NCBI GenBank assembly: GCA_002408125.1
Contig: DHQO01000025.1
Location: 19,745-83,744 of the forward strand
Direction: 5' to 3'
DNA length: 64,000 bases
Source of the DNA: Hyphomonadaceae bacterium UBA5336
Lineage (GTDB): Bacteria; Pseudomonadota; Alphaproteobacteria; Caulobacterales; Hyphomonadaceae
This document shows positions 26,060 to 35,169 of the stretch, in pieces. Both the position numbers and the translations under genes were made by a program. The notes beneath the pieces are model-generated. The model ran no database searches, was not told the origin of the DNA, and was given only the letters and a program-made list of their open reading frames with translations. Numbering within the stretch: position 1 is the stretch's first letter; the number at the start of each line of letters is the position of its first letter.

Positions 26060-27742
26060 ATGTCGGACGAAGTTCAGCGGGAGTCCATGGAGTATGATCT
26101 CGTAATCGTGGGCGGCGGGCCGGCGGGCCTGTCTGCGGCGATCCGGTTCATGCAGCTGGCCCAGGAAGCGGGCGAGGAGCGCACCTGTGTCGTGCTGGAA
26201 AAGGGCGGTGAGATCGGCGCGCATATCCTGTCCGGCCTGGTGCTCGATCCCAAGGCGCTGGACGAACTGATCCCGGACTGGCGCACGCGCGATGACCGCC
26301 CGATCCGCAGCGAGGTGACCGAGGAGTGCTACAAGCAGCTCGGGCCGAAGGGCAGCATGGCTTTCCCGAATTTCATGTTCCCGAAATTCATGGACAATCA
26401 CGGCTGCTATGCCGGCTCGCTCGCCAATGTCTGCCGCTGGCTTGGCCAGGAAGCGGAGAATATGGGCGTGGAGATCTATCCGGGTTTTGCCGCCTCTGAA
26501 GTGCTCTATGGCGAGCAGGGCGAGGTGCGCGGGGTGGTCGCTGGCGTGATGGGCATTGCCCAGGACGGGACCCACAAGCCGGACTATGAGCCGGGCATGG
26601 AAATCCTCGGCAAGTACACGCTGTTTGCCGAAGGCGCGCGCGGCTCGCTGACCAAGCGGTTGAAAAAGCAATATGACCTGGAAGCCGATTGCGATCCGCA
26701 GAAATACGGCATTGGCCTGAAAGAGGTCTGGTCGGTCCCGGAAGAGGGCTTCAAGGAAGGCTTCGTCCAGCACACTTTCGGCTGGCCGGCCGACACCAAA
26801 TATTCTTCCGGCGGCGGCTTCCTCTACAAGTTTCGCGACAATGGCGAGCCCTTTGTCTCGGTCGGCTATGTGGTGCACCTGAACTACAAGAACCCCTACA
26901 TCGCACCCTATCAGGAGTTTCAGCGCTACAAGCACCATCCCGATGTGCTCAAACATATCGAGGGCGGCAAGCGTGTGGCCTATGGCGCGCGGGCGATCAC
27001 CTCTGGCGGCATCCAGTCTGTGCCGAAGCTCGGCTTCCCTGGCGGCGGCCTGATCGGCTGTTCGGCCGGCTTCGTGAACCTGCCGCGCATCAAGGGCACG
27101 CATAATGCCATGAAATCCGGCATGCTCGGCGCGGAAACCGTGATGGAGGCGCTGCAGGCCGGCCGGTCCGGCGACGCGCTGCATGAGCTTGACGATGCCT
27201 ACAAGGCCAGCTGGATCTATGACGACCTCTCGGTCGTGCGGAACACCAAGCCGCTGATGTCGCGCTACGGCACCATGATGGGCGCCATGCTCGGCATGCC
27301 GGACATGTATCTGCGCTCCTGGTTCGGCTTCGGCTACCTGCCGACGCTCAGCCATGACAAGACCGATGCGGAAGCGCTCAAGCCGGCGAAGAATTTCAAG
27401 CCGATCGACTATCCCAAGCCCGACGGCGTGATCAGCTTCGACAAACTGACCAATGTCTCCTTCACCAACACCTATCATGGCGAGGACCAGCCGGTTCATC
27501 TCATCGTCAAGGATATGGAGCTTCAGAAGGCGTCCGAGCTGGGCATCTATGACGGCCCGTCGGCGCGCTACTGCCCGGCCGGGGTGTATGAATGGGTCGA
27601 GGAGGCGAATGGCGAGATGCGCTTCCAGATCAACGCGCAGAACTGCATCCACTGCAAGACCTGCGATATCAAGGACCCCAACCAGAATATCAACTGGGAG
27701 ACGCCGGAAGGTGGCGGCGGTCCGGCCTATCCGAATATGTAG
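26060..27742 (+). CDS. Electron transfer flavoprotein-ubiquinone oxidoreductase
   Basis: 560 residues from ATG 26060, with GGGAGAG at 26047-26053 as ribosome site. FAD-binding VIVGGGPAGLSAAIR at the start, GCSAGFVNLPRIKGTHNAMK in the middle, and C-terminal cysteines in YCPAGVYEW and NCIHCKTCDIKDP for a 4Fe-4S cluster define the family. It passes electrons from ETF, reduced by acyl-CoA dehydrogenases, to ubiquinone at the inner membrane. The beta-oxidation genes at 61.3-63.4 kb would feed it indirectly. The long open frame on the opposite strand is a codon-usage shadow. Confidence 0.97.
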   Translation: MSDEVQRESMEYDLVIVGGGPAGLSAAIRFMQLAQEAGEERTCVVLEKGGEIGAHILSGLVLDPKALDELIPDWRTRDDRPIRSEVTEECYKQLGPKGSMAFPNFMFPKFMDNHGCYAGSLANVCRWLGQEAENMGVEIYPGFAASEVLYGEQGEVRGVVAGVMGIAQDGTHKPDYEPGMEILGKYTLFAEGARGSLTKRLKKQYDLEADCDPQKYGIGLKEVWSVPEEGFKEGFVQHTFGWPADTKYSSGGGFLYKFRDNGEPFVSVGYVVHLNYKNPYIAPYQEFQRYKHHPDVLKHIEGGKRVAYGARAITSGGIQSVPKLGFPGGGLIGCSAGFVNLPRIKGTHNAMKSGMLGAETVMEALQAGRSGDALHELDDAYKASWIYDDLSVVRNTKPLMSRYGTMMGAMLGMPDMYLRSWFGFGYLPTLSHDKTDAEALKPAKNFKPIDYPKPDGVISFDKLTNVSFTNTYHGEDQPVHLIVKDMELQKASELGIYDGPSARYCPAGVYEWVEEANGEMRFQINAQNCIHCKTCDIKDPNQNINWETPEGGGGPAYPNM

Positions 27743-27743
27743 G

Positions 27744-27878
27744 TCACCGGCGGCCGGGCCAGATCAGCGGTCCGGCCCGCTCATGGAAAAGAGCAACCAG
27801 CTCTTCATCCATGAAGGGATATATGTCCGGCACATCCAGCACATGCGGGGGCGTCTCGCCCAGCTTGTTCCTGAACCT
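27744..27878 (-). pseudogene. C-terminal remnant of a small predicted protein tyrosine phosphatase (COG4551-like)
   Basis: One minus-strand frame ending at TGA 27744 reads RFRNKLGE, HVLDVPDIYPFMDEELVALF and HERAGPLI. This lines up without gaps, as I remember it, with the C-terminal third of the roughly 110-residue low-molecular-weight phosphatase family (LDIPDDYxFMDPELVxLL). The N-terminal part with the CxxxxxRS loop is absent: upstream the three frames show no related text and no start fits. It therefore looks like a decayed fragment left between the ETF-QO gene and the TPR gene. Confidence 0.5.
27752..27777 (+). terminator. Hairpin after the ETF-QO gene
   Basis: GGCCGGGCC and GGTCCGGCC form a 9-bp stem (one G-T pair) around an 8-base loop, ten bases after the ETF-QO stop. 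No T-run follows. It overlaps the phosphatase remnant. The rest of 27880-28090 shows no gene; it must hold the promoter for the TPR gene. Confidence 0.45.
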
Positions 27879-28090
27879 CAGGGGCGGGGTGGAGAAGCTT
27901 GCAGCGAAGTAAAGACTTGGTTCACCTGAAGCTGAGACGCTTTGATTTCGTCCTGAGGGCGAGGGTTTGGCCTGCAGCAGGGCGGTTTCCTGCCGCGAAA
28001 CTGTCCATCTGCAGCTCGAACCTGTGTGTCACCCTTGCGGCGGCTGCGTGCCGCATGCACAGTTGTGGCAACAAGATATGGAGAGGACGC

Positions 28091-29998
28091 ATGCGTTTCG
28101 TTCTGGCTGGCGCCGTATCGGCACTTATCCTTGGTCAGGCCATGGCATCGCCGCCCGCAGACGGACCGGAACTTCCCGTCAGTGAAATCGAAGCCGCGCT
28201 CAATGGACAGTACAATGTCTCGGATGTGGCGATGGCGACCGCCGTGCGCGGCGAAGATGGCGAACCGGTCGGGATCGCGGCCTACGCAGTGCCGCTCGAC
28301 GCGGTGAAGGCCGGCGACATGGCTGCCTTCATCGCCATGGTGCGCATGGCCGATAGCGAGGATGCTGGCCCGGAAGGGCTGACCGAGGTCATCCTGGCCG
28401 TCGACGAGATTGCCGCGGGCGACTATGACGCTGCGCGCGCCCACTTGTCTGCCAACAAGCAGACGCCCTTTACCCAGTCGCTGGCCGATTTTGTCGATGC
28501 CTGGATCTATGCCCTTGAAGGCGATCTCGACGCCGCGATCGAGATGCACCGTGACATGGATGCGAACCTGCCGGGCCTGACGGCGGATCTCTCGCTGGCG
28601 GCCATGCTGGAAGCGGCTGGGCGCACCGAGGAGGCCCTGGCGGTCTATGAAGTGATGACCCCGACGCGGATCGAGGCGCCGGACCACCAGTTCGACCCCA
28701 AGGGCATCATGTTCGGCCATGTGCAGATGGTAATCGCCCGCCGCACGCTGCTCCTGCGCCGTCTCGGCCGCATAGAGGAGGCCCAGGATGTCTACCGCCA
28801 GCTCGCCGAAGCCGAGCCGGAACAGGCCGCCCGCTATGCCGCCGCCATCGAATCTCTCGCGACCGGACGCGGCATCGATGATGAGGTGCTCACCCCGCAA
28901 AAGGCCTTCGCCCGCGCCTTCGCCGACCTGTCGCTGGCCCTCTGGCAACAGCGCCTGATCCGCAATGCGATGATCGGCGTGCGCCTGGATGGTCTCGACG
29001 AGCAGCGCGCGACTATGAACCAGCTCGCCCTGCTGATCGATCCGGAGAATGAAGGCCTGCGCGAAAATGTGATCGACCAGCTCCAGGAACAGGCCCTGTT
29101 CGAAGGCGCGGCTCATGTCGCCCAGTCCGCGCCGGAGCCGACCGCCTCGCTGCAGATTTCCGCCGCCCAGTCCTATCTGTGGGCGCGCGAGCCCGATGCG
29201 GCGCGTGCGGCGCTAGACCAGGCCCTCAGCCTGGCGGAAGAAGACGAGCGTCTCGGCATCGTCGCCGGCGCTGTTGGCCTGCATGCCCTGCTGGGCGATG
29301 AGGACCGCTCCATAGAGCTCGCCGGACAAGCCATGGAGCTTGCCCAGAACCCGGCCGAGGATGCCATGGCCGCGGCGCTGAAGGCGGAAATCCTGAAACA
29401 GTTCGGCCGCCTTGATGAATCGGTGGAGTTCGCCCGCACCGCCCGCGAGATCGACGACACCCATAATCGCCGTATGTATCTGGCCAATGTGCTCGGCGAG
29501 GCCGGCCAGGTGGATGAGGGCCTCCTGCTGATCCAGCGCGAGCGCCTGAAACGCCCGAACGACCCCTATATGCTCAACACGCTGGGCTATTATCTCATCA
29601 GCCATACCGACCGTCTGGCCGAGGGCTACCAGATCCTCTTCCGCGCCAACAATATGGCGCGCAACGACCCGTACATCGCCGACAGCCTGGGCTGGGCCTA
29701 TTTCAAGATGGGCCATATCGAGGATGCCCTGCGCATGATCGAGATCTCGCGGGCGCGTCTGGCGCCGCAGAAGCACTGGGAGATCGAGCACCATCTCGGC
29801 GACCTCTACTGGTATACCGGCGAGGAAGACAAAGCGCGGGAAGCCTGGGAAACCGCCCTGGACGAGTTCCCGCCCTACAAGGTCGCCGAGGAGCTGCGTG
29901 AGAAGATCGAGAACGGTCTGACCGAGCCGGCGCCGGAGCGGCGCACCCTGCCGCGCGTTTCGCTGGATGAAGGTGAAACGACCCAGCGGAAAACCTGA
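28091..29998 (+). CDS. Exported tetratricopeptide repeat protein
   Basis: 635 residues from ATG 28091; the frame is open further upstream but this start gives a clean signal peptide (MRFVLAGAVSALILGQAMA, cleavage after ASPPA likely) with GAGAGGAC before it. The remainder is helical TPR-type repeats; the last third is most regular (LADSLGWAYFKMGHIEDAL-type units, here IADSLGWAYFKMG, then HHLGDLYWYTGEEDKAREAW). It is followed after 46 bases by a second TPR gene whose C-terminal units are near-identical in pattern, so the two are paralogues. It probably scaffolds periplasmic or outer-membrane assemblies. Confidence 0.85.
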   Translation: MRFVLAGAVSALILGQAMASPPADGPELPVSEIEAALNGQYNVSDVAMATAVRGEDGEPVGIAAYAVPLDAVKAGDMAAFIAMVRMADSEDAGPEGLTEVILAVDEIAAGDYDAARAHLSANKQTPFTQSLADFVDAWIYALEGDLDAAIEMHRDMDANLPGLTADLSLAAMLEAAGRTEEALAVYEVMTPTRIEAPDHQFDPKGIMFGHVQMVIARRTLLLRRLGRIEEAQDVYRQLAEAEPEQAARYAAAIESLATGRGIDDEVLTPQKAFARAFADLSLALWQQRLIRNAMIGVRLDGLDEQRATMNQLALLIDPENEGLRENVIDQLQEQALFEGAAHVAQSAPEPTASLQISAAQSYLWAREPDAARAALDQALSLAEEDERLGIVAGAVGLHALLGDEDRSIELAGQAMELAQNPAEDAMAAALKAEILKQFGRLDESVEFARTAREIDDTHNRRMYLANVLGEAGQVDEGLLLIQRERLKRPNDPYMLNTLGYYLISHTDRLAEGYQILFRANNMARNDPYIADSLGWAYFKMGHIEDALRMIEISRARLAPQKHWEIEHHLGDLYWYTGEEDKAREAWETALDEFPPYKVAEELREKIENGLTEPAPERRTLPRVSLDEGETTQRKT

Positions 29999-30044
29999 TC
30001 CTAACATCCTTGCAACGACTCTGGGGTATTGTCACACTCGCGTC

Positions 30045-31850
30045 ATGAAAGCGTTTGCGTTCCTTCTCGGCACCACCCTGCTGCCCTCGCTCCTCGCGGG
30101 CTGTACGGCGACCTCTGTGCAGGACCGCGGGCATATCGCGACGCTGATGTATGGCGGCTCCGCGCGTCCGGCAGAGGCCGACAGCTACAGCGCCTTTCTC
30201 GTCGCGCGCTATGCCGCCCTGACCAATGATCCCCGCCGCGCGCTGGAGGGCTACGAAGCCGCGTTCGATGCTGCACCGGGGGAAACCGAGCTGGCCGAAC
30301 GCGCGGTCTTCGCCGCGCTCATGGCCGGCCGGTTCGAGGATGCCGCCCGCGTTGCCGGAGAGGTCGAGGGCGCGGTGACGCAGACTTCCTCGCTCGTGCG
30401 CCTGACGCTGGCCGTGGATGCCATCCGCGACAGGAATTATTCCCGCGCCGAAGACTATCTGCATGCCGGCAGCTACGGGCATTTCAATCATACCATGGCC
30501 GCCAATCTCATGGCCTGGCTGACGCTTGAGCGGTCCGGGCCGGAAGCGGCCAAGGAACAGCTGCTCACCCTGCTCGGCGATGATCCGATCATTGATAGCG
30601 TCACGCTCTACATGCTCGGCACGATCCATCTCGCCGCCGGTGAGGATGCCGAGGCGCTGGCCGTATTCGAGATGCTTTGGGAGCGAGGGCCCCGACTGGC
30701 CCAGGCCACAGAGGCCCAGGCCCGGCTGCTGGCCCAGCGCGGGCGCACGCTGGAGGCGATGACCATCCTCTCCGCCTTCCGCCGCGAGGTCGGCCCCAAC
30801 CCTTCCATCGACCGGCTGAAGGCCGAGTTGGACGCCGGCGAGCAGATTACGGTGCACCGGCCAAGCCTGCGCGAAGGCGCCGCGCTCGCCATCTACGCAC
30901 CGGCTGCAGCCCTCTCGGCGCGCACCGGATCAGACCTTAGCGGGGTCTATTTCTCCATGGCCCTGGCGCTGGACCCCGACATGGACGTGGCGCGCACGCT
31001 CTGGGCCGATGCGCTTGATACCTCGGGCCGGCGCGGCGATGCCATCGCTGTGCTGTCGGAAGTGCCCGAGCAGTCGGAATTCTACGCCACGGCGCGCGGC
31101 CAGATCGCCTGGGCCCTGCGCCGGCAGGGCTATAATGACGAGGCGCTGGAAGTCGCCAATGATGCACTGGCCTCCACCCAGGACCGCGATCTCATGGTGC
31201 AGATCGGTGACCTCCTGACCACGCTCGACCGCGATAACGATGCTGAAGAGGTGTTCTCGCGCGTCATCCATATGGATATTGAAAGCGGGTCGATGGACTG
31301 GCGCATCTGGCTCGCCCGCGGTGCGGCGCGCGAACGGCTTGGCCGCTGGCCGGAAGCCGAGGCCGACCTGCGCCAGGCGCTCGCCCTGTCGCCCGACAAT
31401 GCGGAGATCCTCAACCATCTCGGCTACAATCTCGTCGATCGTGGCCAGTCTCTGGAAGAGGGCATGCGCCTGATTTCCCGCGCGGTGGATCTGGAGCCGC
31501 GCTCGGGCCTGATCCTGGATTCCCTCGGCTGGGCCTATTTCAAGCTCGGCGACTATGACCGCGCCGTGGTGCATCTGGAGCGGGCGGTAGAACTCACGCC
31601 CGGCGATCCTGTGATCAACGAACATCTCGGCGATGCCTACTGGTATACCGGACGCCGGCTGGAGGCGCGTTTCCAGTGGCGCCGGGCGCTGACGCTCAAT
31701 CCCCGGCCGAGCGATGTGACCGCGCTGCATGCCAAGCTGCAGACCGGCCTGCCGGTGGAACACAAGAGCCTCATGTCGGTGGTCGAACTGCCGGCCGAGG
31801 ACAGCTCGCCCAATCTGCCGGATGCTCATGAGGGACACGGACCGTCGTGA
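30045..31850 (+). CDS. Tetratricopeptide repeat lipoprotein
   Basis: 601 residues. The N-terminus has a lipoprotein signal with LLAGC as lipobox near residue 20. Many TPR units follow; the C-terminal ones (ILNHLGYNLVDRG, ILDSLGWAYFKLGDYDRA, INEHLGDAYWYTGRRLEARF) are strongly conserved and match the upstream paralogue and the alphaproteobacterial TPR lipoproteins commonly found beside ispE. The stop overlaps the GTG of ispE (GTGA). The family is often viewed as outer-membrane associated; the partner is unknown. Confidence 0.88.
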   Translation: MKAFAFLLGTTLLPSLLAGCTATSVQDRGHIATLMYGGSARPAEADSYSAFLVARYAALTNDPRRALEGYEAAFDAAPGETELAERAVFAALMAGRFEDAARVAGEVEGAVTQTSSLVRLTLAVDAIRDRNYSRAEDYLHAGSYGHFNHTMAANLMAWLTLERSGPEAAKEQLLTLLGDDPIIDSVTLYMLGTIHLAAGEDAEALAVFEMLWERGPRLAQATEAQARLLAQRGRTLEAMTILSAFRREVGPNPSIDRLKAELDAGEQITVHRPSLREGAALAIYAPAAALSARTGSDLSGVYFSMALALDPDMDVARTLWADALDTSGRRGDAIAVLSEVPEQSEFYATARGQIAWALRRQGYNDEALEVANDALASTQDRDLMVQIGDLLTTLDRDNDAEEVFSRVIHMDIESGSMDWRIWLARGAARERLGRWPEAEADLRQALALSPDNAEILNHLGYNLVDRGQSLEEGMRLISRAVDLEPRSGLILDSLGWAYFKLGDYDRAVVHLERAVELTPGDPVINEHLGDAYWYTGRRLEARFQWRRALTLNPRPSDVTALHAKLQTGLPVEHKSLMSVVELPAEDSSPNLPDAHEGHGPS

Positions 31851-32773
31851 GCCTCCACACGGCCCTCGCGCCGGCCAAGGTCAATCTTTACCTGCATGTT
31901 GGACCGCCCCGCCGGGACGGACGCCACCCGCTCGATTCCCTGGTCGTGTTCGCCGGGCGCGAGGCGGCGGATCGCCTGACTGCCCGGCAAAGCGAGGAGG
32001 ACAGCTTGGAACTGAGCGGACCCTATGCCGTGGCGCTGGAGCCTGTGGGCAACAATCTCGTGCTCGATGCCCTTTCGCGCCTGCGCGGGCAGGTGCGTGT
32101 GCCGCCCGAGCGCAACTCGCCGGTCGCCTTCGAGCTGCACAAGGCCCTGCCGGTGGCCGCAGGGATCGGAGGCGGTTCGGCCGATGCAGCCGCCGCCCTG
32201 CGCCTGCTGACGCGCGAAATCTTCGAGCTGCCGGCCTATGTCGCCACCGATATCGCGCCCCAGCTCGGCGGGGATGTGCTGGCCTGCGTCTACTCCGCGC
32301 CGGCCCTGATGCGCGGGGATGGCGACCGTGTCACGCCCTTGCTGCAGGGTTCCATTCTCGATCTTTTCCTGCGCCAGCGCGGCGGCGGCCTCCCGGCCCT
32401 GCTGGTCAATCCCGGCATTGCCTGCCCGACAGGGCCGGTCTTCCGCCATTATGACGAGACCTGCATGGTCGCGCCGCTCGATGACATCCCCGTGCCGCGC
32501 CTGCGCAATCACGACCAACTGATCGACTGGCTGATCCGCCACACGCGCAACGACCTGGAAGCCCCCGCCATCGACCTTGTGCCGGAGATCGGCTTCCTCC
32601 TGGAGCGCCTGCGGGATTTCGACGGCGCGCGGATGGCGCGCATGTCGGGCTCCGGTGCCACCTGTTTTGCCCTGTTCGATCACATGGATGACGCACTTTT
32701 TGCCCAGACGGTCCTGATGAAGGAAGCGCCCCACTGGTGGGTGCGCGCCACACGTCTGGGGGAGGGGGGATGA
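31847..32773 (+). CDS. ispE: 4-diphosphocytidyl-2-C-methyl-D-erythritol kinase
   Basis: 308 residues with a GTG start that overlaps the TPR lipoprotein stop. GHMP-kinase motifs: APAKVNLYLHV with the catalytic lysine, ALPVAAGIGGGSADAAAAL for the phosphate-binding loop, and MARMSGSGATCFALF near the C-terminus. It carries out the fourth step of the MEP isoprenoid pathway. The next gene, a polyprenyl-phosphate sugar transferase, overlaps it as ATGA, and a polyprenyl synthase lies convergent beyond, so isoprenoid supply and its use sit together. Confidence 0.95.
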   Translation: MSLHTALAPAKVNLYLHVGPPRRDGRHPLDSLVVFAGREAADRLTARQSEEDSLELSGPYAVALEPVGNNLVLDALSRLRGQVRVPPERNSPVAFELHKALPVAAGIGGGSADAAAALRLLTREIFELPAYVATDIAPQLGGDVLACVYSAPALMRGDGDRVTPLLQGSILDLFLRQRGGGLPALLVNPGIACPTGPVFRHYDETCMVAPLDDIPVPRLRNHDQLIDWLIRHTRNDLEAPAIDLVPEIGFLLERLRDFDGARMARMSGSGATCFALFDHMDDALFAQTVLMKEAPHWWVRATRLGEGG

Positions 32774-33858
32774 TCCTCATATTCATGTTGGTTGCCGCTG
32801 TCCTCTCCTGGGGACTTTGCGGCCTGATCCGCTGGCTGCCGCTGCGCGATGCGCCCGATGGCGCGCGCAAGCAGCAAGAGGCGCCTGTGCCGACAGCTGG
32901 CGGGATCGGGATTCTTGTGGCGGGCGTGCTGTGTACTCTGGCTTTTCTGAGGGCCTATGGCGATCCAGCCTTTGTCTATCTGGCGGACTTGCCTGAGTTG
33001 TTGGTCGTTCTCGTGCTGCTGCTGGCGCCGTTTCTGATCGGTCTTGCGGACGATTGGCGCGGCATGCCTGCACTGGTCAAGCTCGGTCTCCTGCTCGCCT
33101 GGATTATGGCCGTGCTGGCTGTCTTGGTCGATCAGGCCTATATCCTGTCGCCGGGCGTGGCGCTGGCGATGGGTCTGGTTGGCCTATTCCTGCTGGTGTT
33201 TGTGAATGCAGCCAATTTCATGGACGGGTCGAACGGCCTGGCGGTGGGCTGCCTGGCGCTGATGATCGCAAGCCTGTTTCCGCTCTTTATCGCCGCAGCG
33301 TATTGTCAGGGCGAGTGTCCTGGCCTGCAATTTGTAGAGCCCGGCGCGGGCCTGACCATCTTCGTGCCGGCCGCCGCGATTGGCTTTCTTGTCTGGAACA
33401 TGGCGGGCAAGCTGTATGCCGGAGATGCCGGCGCACTCGGCCTGGGCGGCCTGTTCTGTTTGCTCGCGATCCTGCTGTTGCAGGCGCTACCCTCCAGCAT
33501 GGCGGTGATCTGGTATGTGCTGACCGTGACGCTGCCTTTCACCGTGGATGTGCTGATGACGCTCGCCCTGCGCACCTGGCAGCGCAAGAATATTCTGAAG
33601 GCTCATACCGACCATGCCTATCAGCGCCTGCGGGCGGCGGGCTGGGCGCACTGGAAGGTTGCGGGGCTCTGGTGGGCGATGACGCTGGTCTGTGCCGGCG
33701 CCGCCTATGCGGGCGTGTTCTTCGAGTTTGTGAAAGCGGACGAGAACTATGTCACCGGTCTCAATATGGCTGCGTTCATTGCCCTGGCCACAACCGGCGC
33801 GGCGCTGTGGACCGCGCACCGCCTTGTGCATATGCGCAGTGCTAACTCACCCGGCTGA
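32770..33858 (+). CDS. WecA/MraY-type polyprenyl-phosphate glycosyl-1-phosphate transferase
   Basis: 362 residues, about ten membrane segments. The family motifs are present: PTAGGIGIL near the N-terminus, LIGLADDWRGM with the DD pair, NAANFMDGSNGLAVG, AGDAGALGLGG, and the cytoplasmic HTDHAYQRL near residue 280. It attaches a sugar-1-phosphate, usually an N-acetylhexosamine, to undecaprenyl phosphate, the first step of O-antigen or similar glycans. It lacks clear MraY-specific features, so a WecA/WbpL role is more likely. It starts inside the ispE stop and its end overlaps the convergent polyprenyl synthase by 17 bases. Confidence 0.88.
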   Translation: MILIFMLVAAVLSWGLCGLIRWLPLRDAPDGARKQQEAPVPTAGGIGILVAGVLCTLAFLRAYGDPAFVYLADLPELLVVLVLLLAPFLIGLADDWRGMPALVKLGLLLAWIMAVLAVLVDQAYILSPGVALAMGLVGLFLLVFVNAANFMDGSNGLAVGCLALMIASLFPLFIAAAYCQGECPGLQFVEPGAGLTIFVPAAAIGFLVWNMAGKLYAGDAGALGLGGLFCLLAILLLQALPSSMAVIWYVLTVTLPFTVDVLMTLALRTWQRKNILKAHTDHAYQRLRAAGWAHWKVAGLWWAMTLVCAGAAYAGVFFEFVKADENYVTGLNMAAFIALATTGAALWTAHRLVHMRSANSPG

Positions 33859-34855
33859 CGGTGAAATCTGCCAGGGCGTCGAGCACGTCGCGATAGGGGC
33901 TGGCGGGCACGGTATTGAGCGCCTGCTGGGCGAGGCTTGCATAGGCGCGGGCCTCGGCAATCGTGGCCTCGGCCGCGCCGGTCGCCCGGATCAGGTGGAT
34001 AGCATGGGCGAGATCGCCTTCCTTGCGGGTCTCGGCATGCATGGCCCGGTCCCAGAAAGCCTTGTCCTCGTCCGAGCCGCGCCGGCGCGCGATGATCACC
34101 GGCATGGTGAGCTTGCCTTCGCGGAAATCGTCGCCCACCGACTTGCCGATCACGGCCGTCGTGCCGCCATAGTCGAGCGCATCATCGACGATCTGGAAGG
34201 CCAGACCCAGATTCTTGCCATAAGCGGCCAGCGGGTCGGCAAGCGTCTCGCTGCCGCCTGACAGAGCGCCGGCACGCGCAGCTGCCTCGAACAGGGCGGC
34301 GGTCTTGGCTTCGATGATGGCGAGATAGTCCTCGGTCGGCAGGTCGAGCCGGCCCTGGGCGGCGAGCTGGCGCACCTCGCCCTCGGCGATCACCGTGGAG
34401 GCATGGGAGAGAATATCGAGGATTTCCAGGCTGCCAGTCTCCACCATCAGCGTGAAGGCGCGCGCGAACAGGAAATCGCCGACCAGGATCGAGCCGGAAT
34501 TGCCCCAGACATGCTTGGCCGCCTGCTTGCCCCGGCGCAGGTCGCTGTCATCGACCACATCGTCGTGGAGCAGGGTCGCGGTGTGGATATATTCCACAGC
34601 CGTTGCGAGGGCATGAGTGCCGGGTGTCGCGCCACCCGCGACATGGGCTGCCGCCAGCGTCACCATGGGCCGCAGGCGCTTGCCGCCGGCCCCGACAATA
34701 TAGCCCGACATGTCCGGGATCATGGCAACCGGGCTGGCCGCGCGTGCCACCAGCAGGCGTTCGACGGCTTCCAGATCGCCTGCAAGCAGCGACTGCAGGG
34801 TTTCGATGGCAGACCCGTTTGATTTGGGTCGTCGGGGCGTCAGGGTTTGGGTCAC
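33842..34855 (-). CDS. ispB: Polyprenyl (probably octaprenyl/decaprenyl) diphosphate synthase
   Basis: 337 residues, GTG start with AGGA upstream. The first aspartate-rich motif is LLHDDVVDDSDLRRG, the second FQIVDDALDYGG; GKRLRPMVTLAAA and GDFLFARAF are typical of long-chain trans-prenyl synthases that make the ubiquinone side chain. The length of the product is not readable. It is divergent from the DUF2007 gene; the 107-base gap 34856-34962 should contain both promoters. Confidence 0.9.
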   Translation of the reverse strand: MTQTLTPRRPKSNGSAIETLQSLLAGDLEAVERLLVARAASPVAMIPDMSGYIVGAGGKRLRPMVTLAAAHVAGGATPGTHALATAVEYIHTATLLHDDVVDDSDLRRGKQAAKHVWGNSGSILVGDFLFARAFTLMVETGSLEILDILSHASTVIAEGEVRQLAAQGRLDLPTEDYLAIIEAKTAALFEAAARAGALSGGSETLADPLAAYGKNLGLAFQIVDDALDYGGTTAVIGKSVGDDFREGKLTMPVIIARRRGSDEDKAFWDRAMHAETRKEGDLAHAIHLIRATGAAEATIAEARAYASLAQQALNTVPASPYRDVLDALADFTVSRVS

Positions 34856-34962
34856 GCTGGATCCTGCTCTGGTCTTGCGACTGAGTTACGATATGGATAC
34901 GGGCAAAACGCCCACCACGTTACGCGGCGCTGAGCCGCAGGCTGCAGTTTCTAGGCTGATAC

Positions 34963-35169
34963 ATGGAAGAGATTTTTCGAACAAACGATCTCGTGAAGTT
35001 GAGTTATGTGCGTCATGTGCTCAGCGAAGCGGGTATCGAACACTTCGTTGCCGATGAACACATTTCTGCAGTCGAGGGCAATATAGGCGCTTTTCCGCGC
35101 CGGGTGATGGTGCATGAGGAAGATGCCTCGCGCGCCAAGCACGCGCTGCGCGATGTGGAGCCGGGGTGA
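34963..35169 (+). CDS. DUF2007 domain protein
   Basis: 68 residues that are a whole DUF2007 domain: MEEIFRTNDLVKLSYVRHVL, GIEHFVADEH and FPRRVMVHEEDASRAKHAL. These small proteins are described as putative signal-transducing or regulatory (PII-like fold) proteins with unknown ligand. It starts the unit that continues with the methyltransferase gene, which overlaps its stop as GTGA. Confidence 0.85.
   Translation: MEEIFRTNDLVKLSYVRHVLSEAGIEHFVADEHISAVEGNIGAFPRRVMVHEEDASRAKHALRDVEPG

Noticed and set aside
26009..27652. 547-codon open frame on the minus strand opposite the ETF-QO gene
   Set aside because: Its product has no recognisable domain and mirrors the GC-rich third positions of a certain gene; it is a shadow.
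27878..29116. 412-codon minus-strand open frame across the start of the TPR gene
   Set aside because: Antisense to a confident exported TPR protein with signal peptide; no domain seen.
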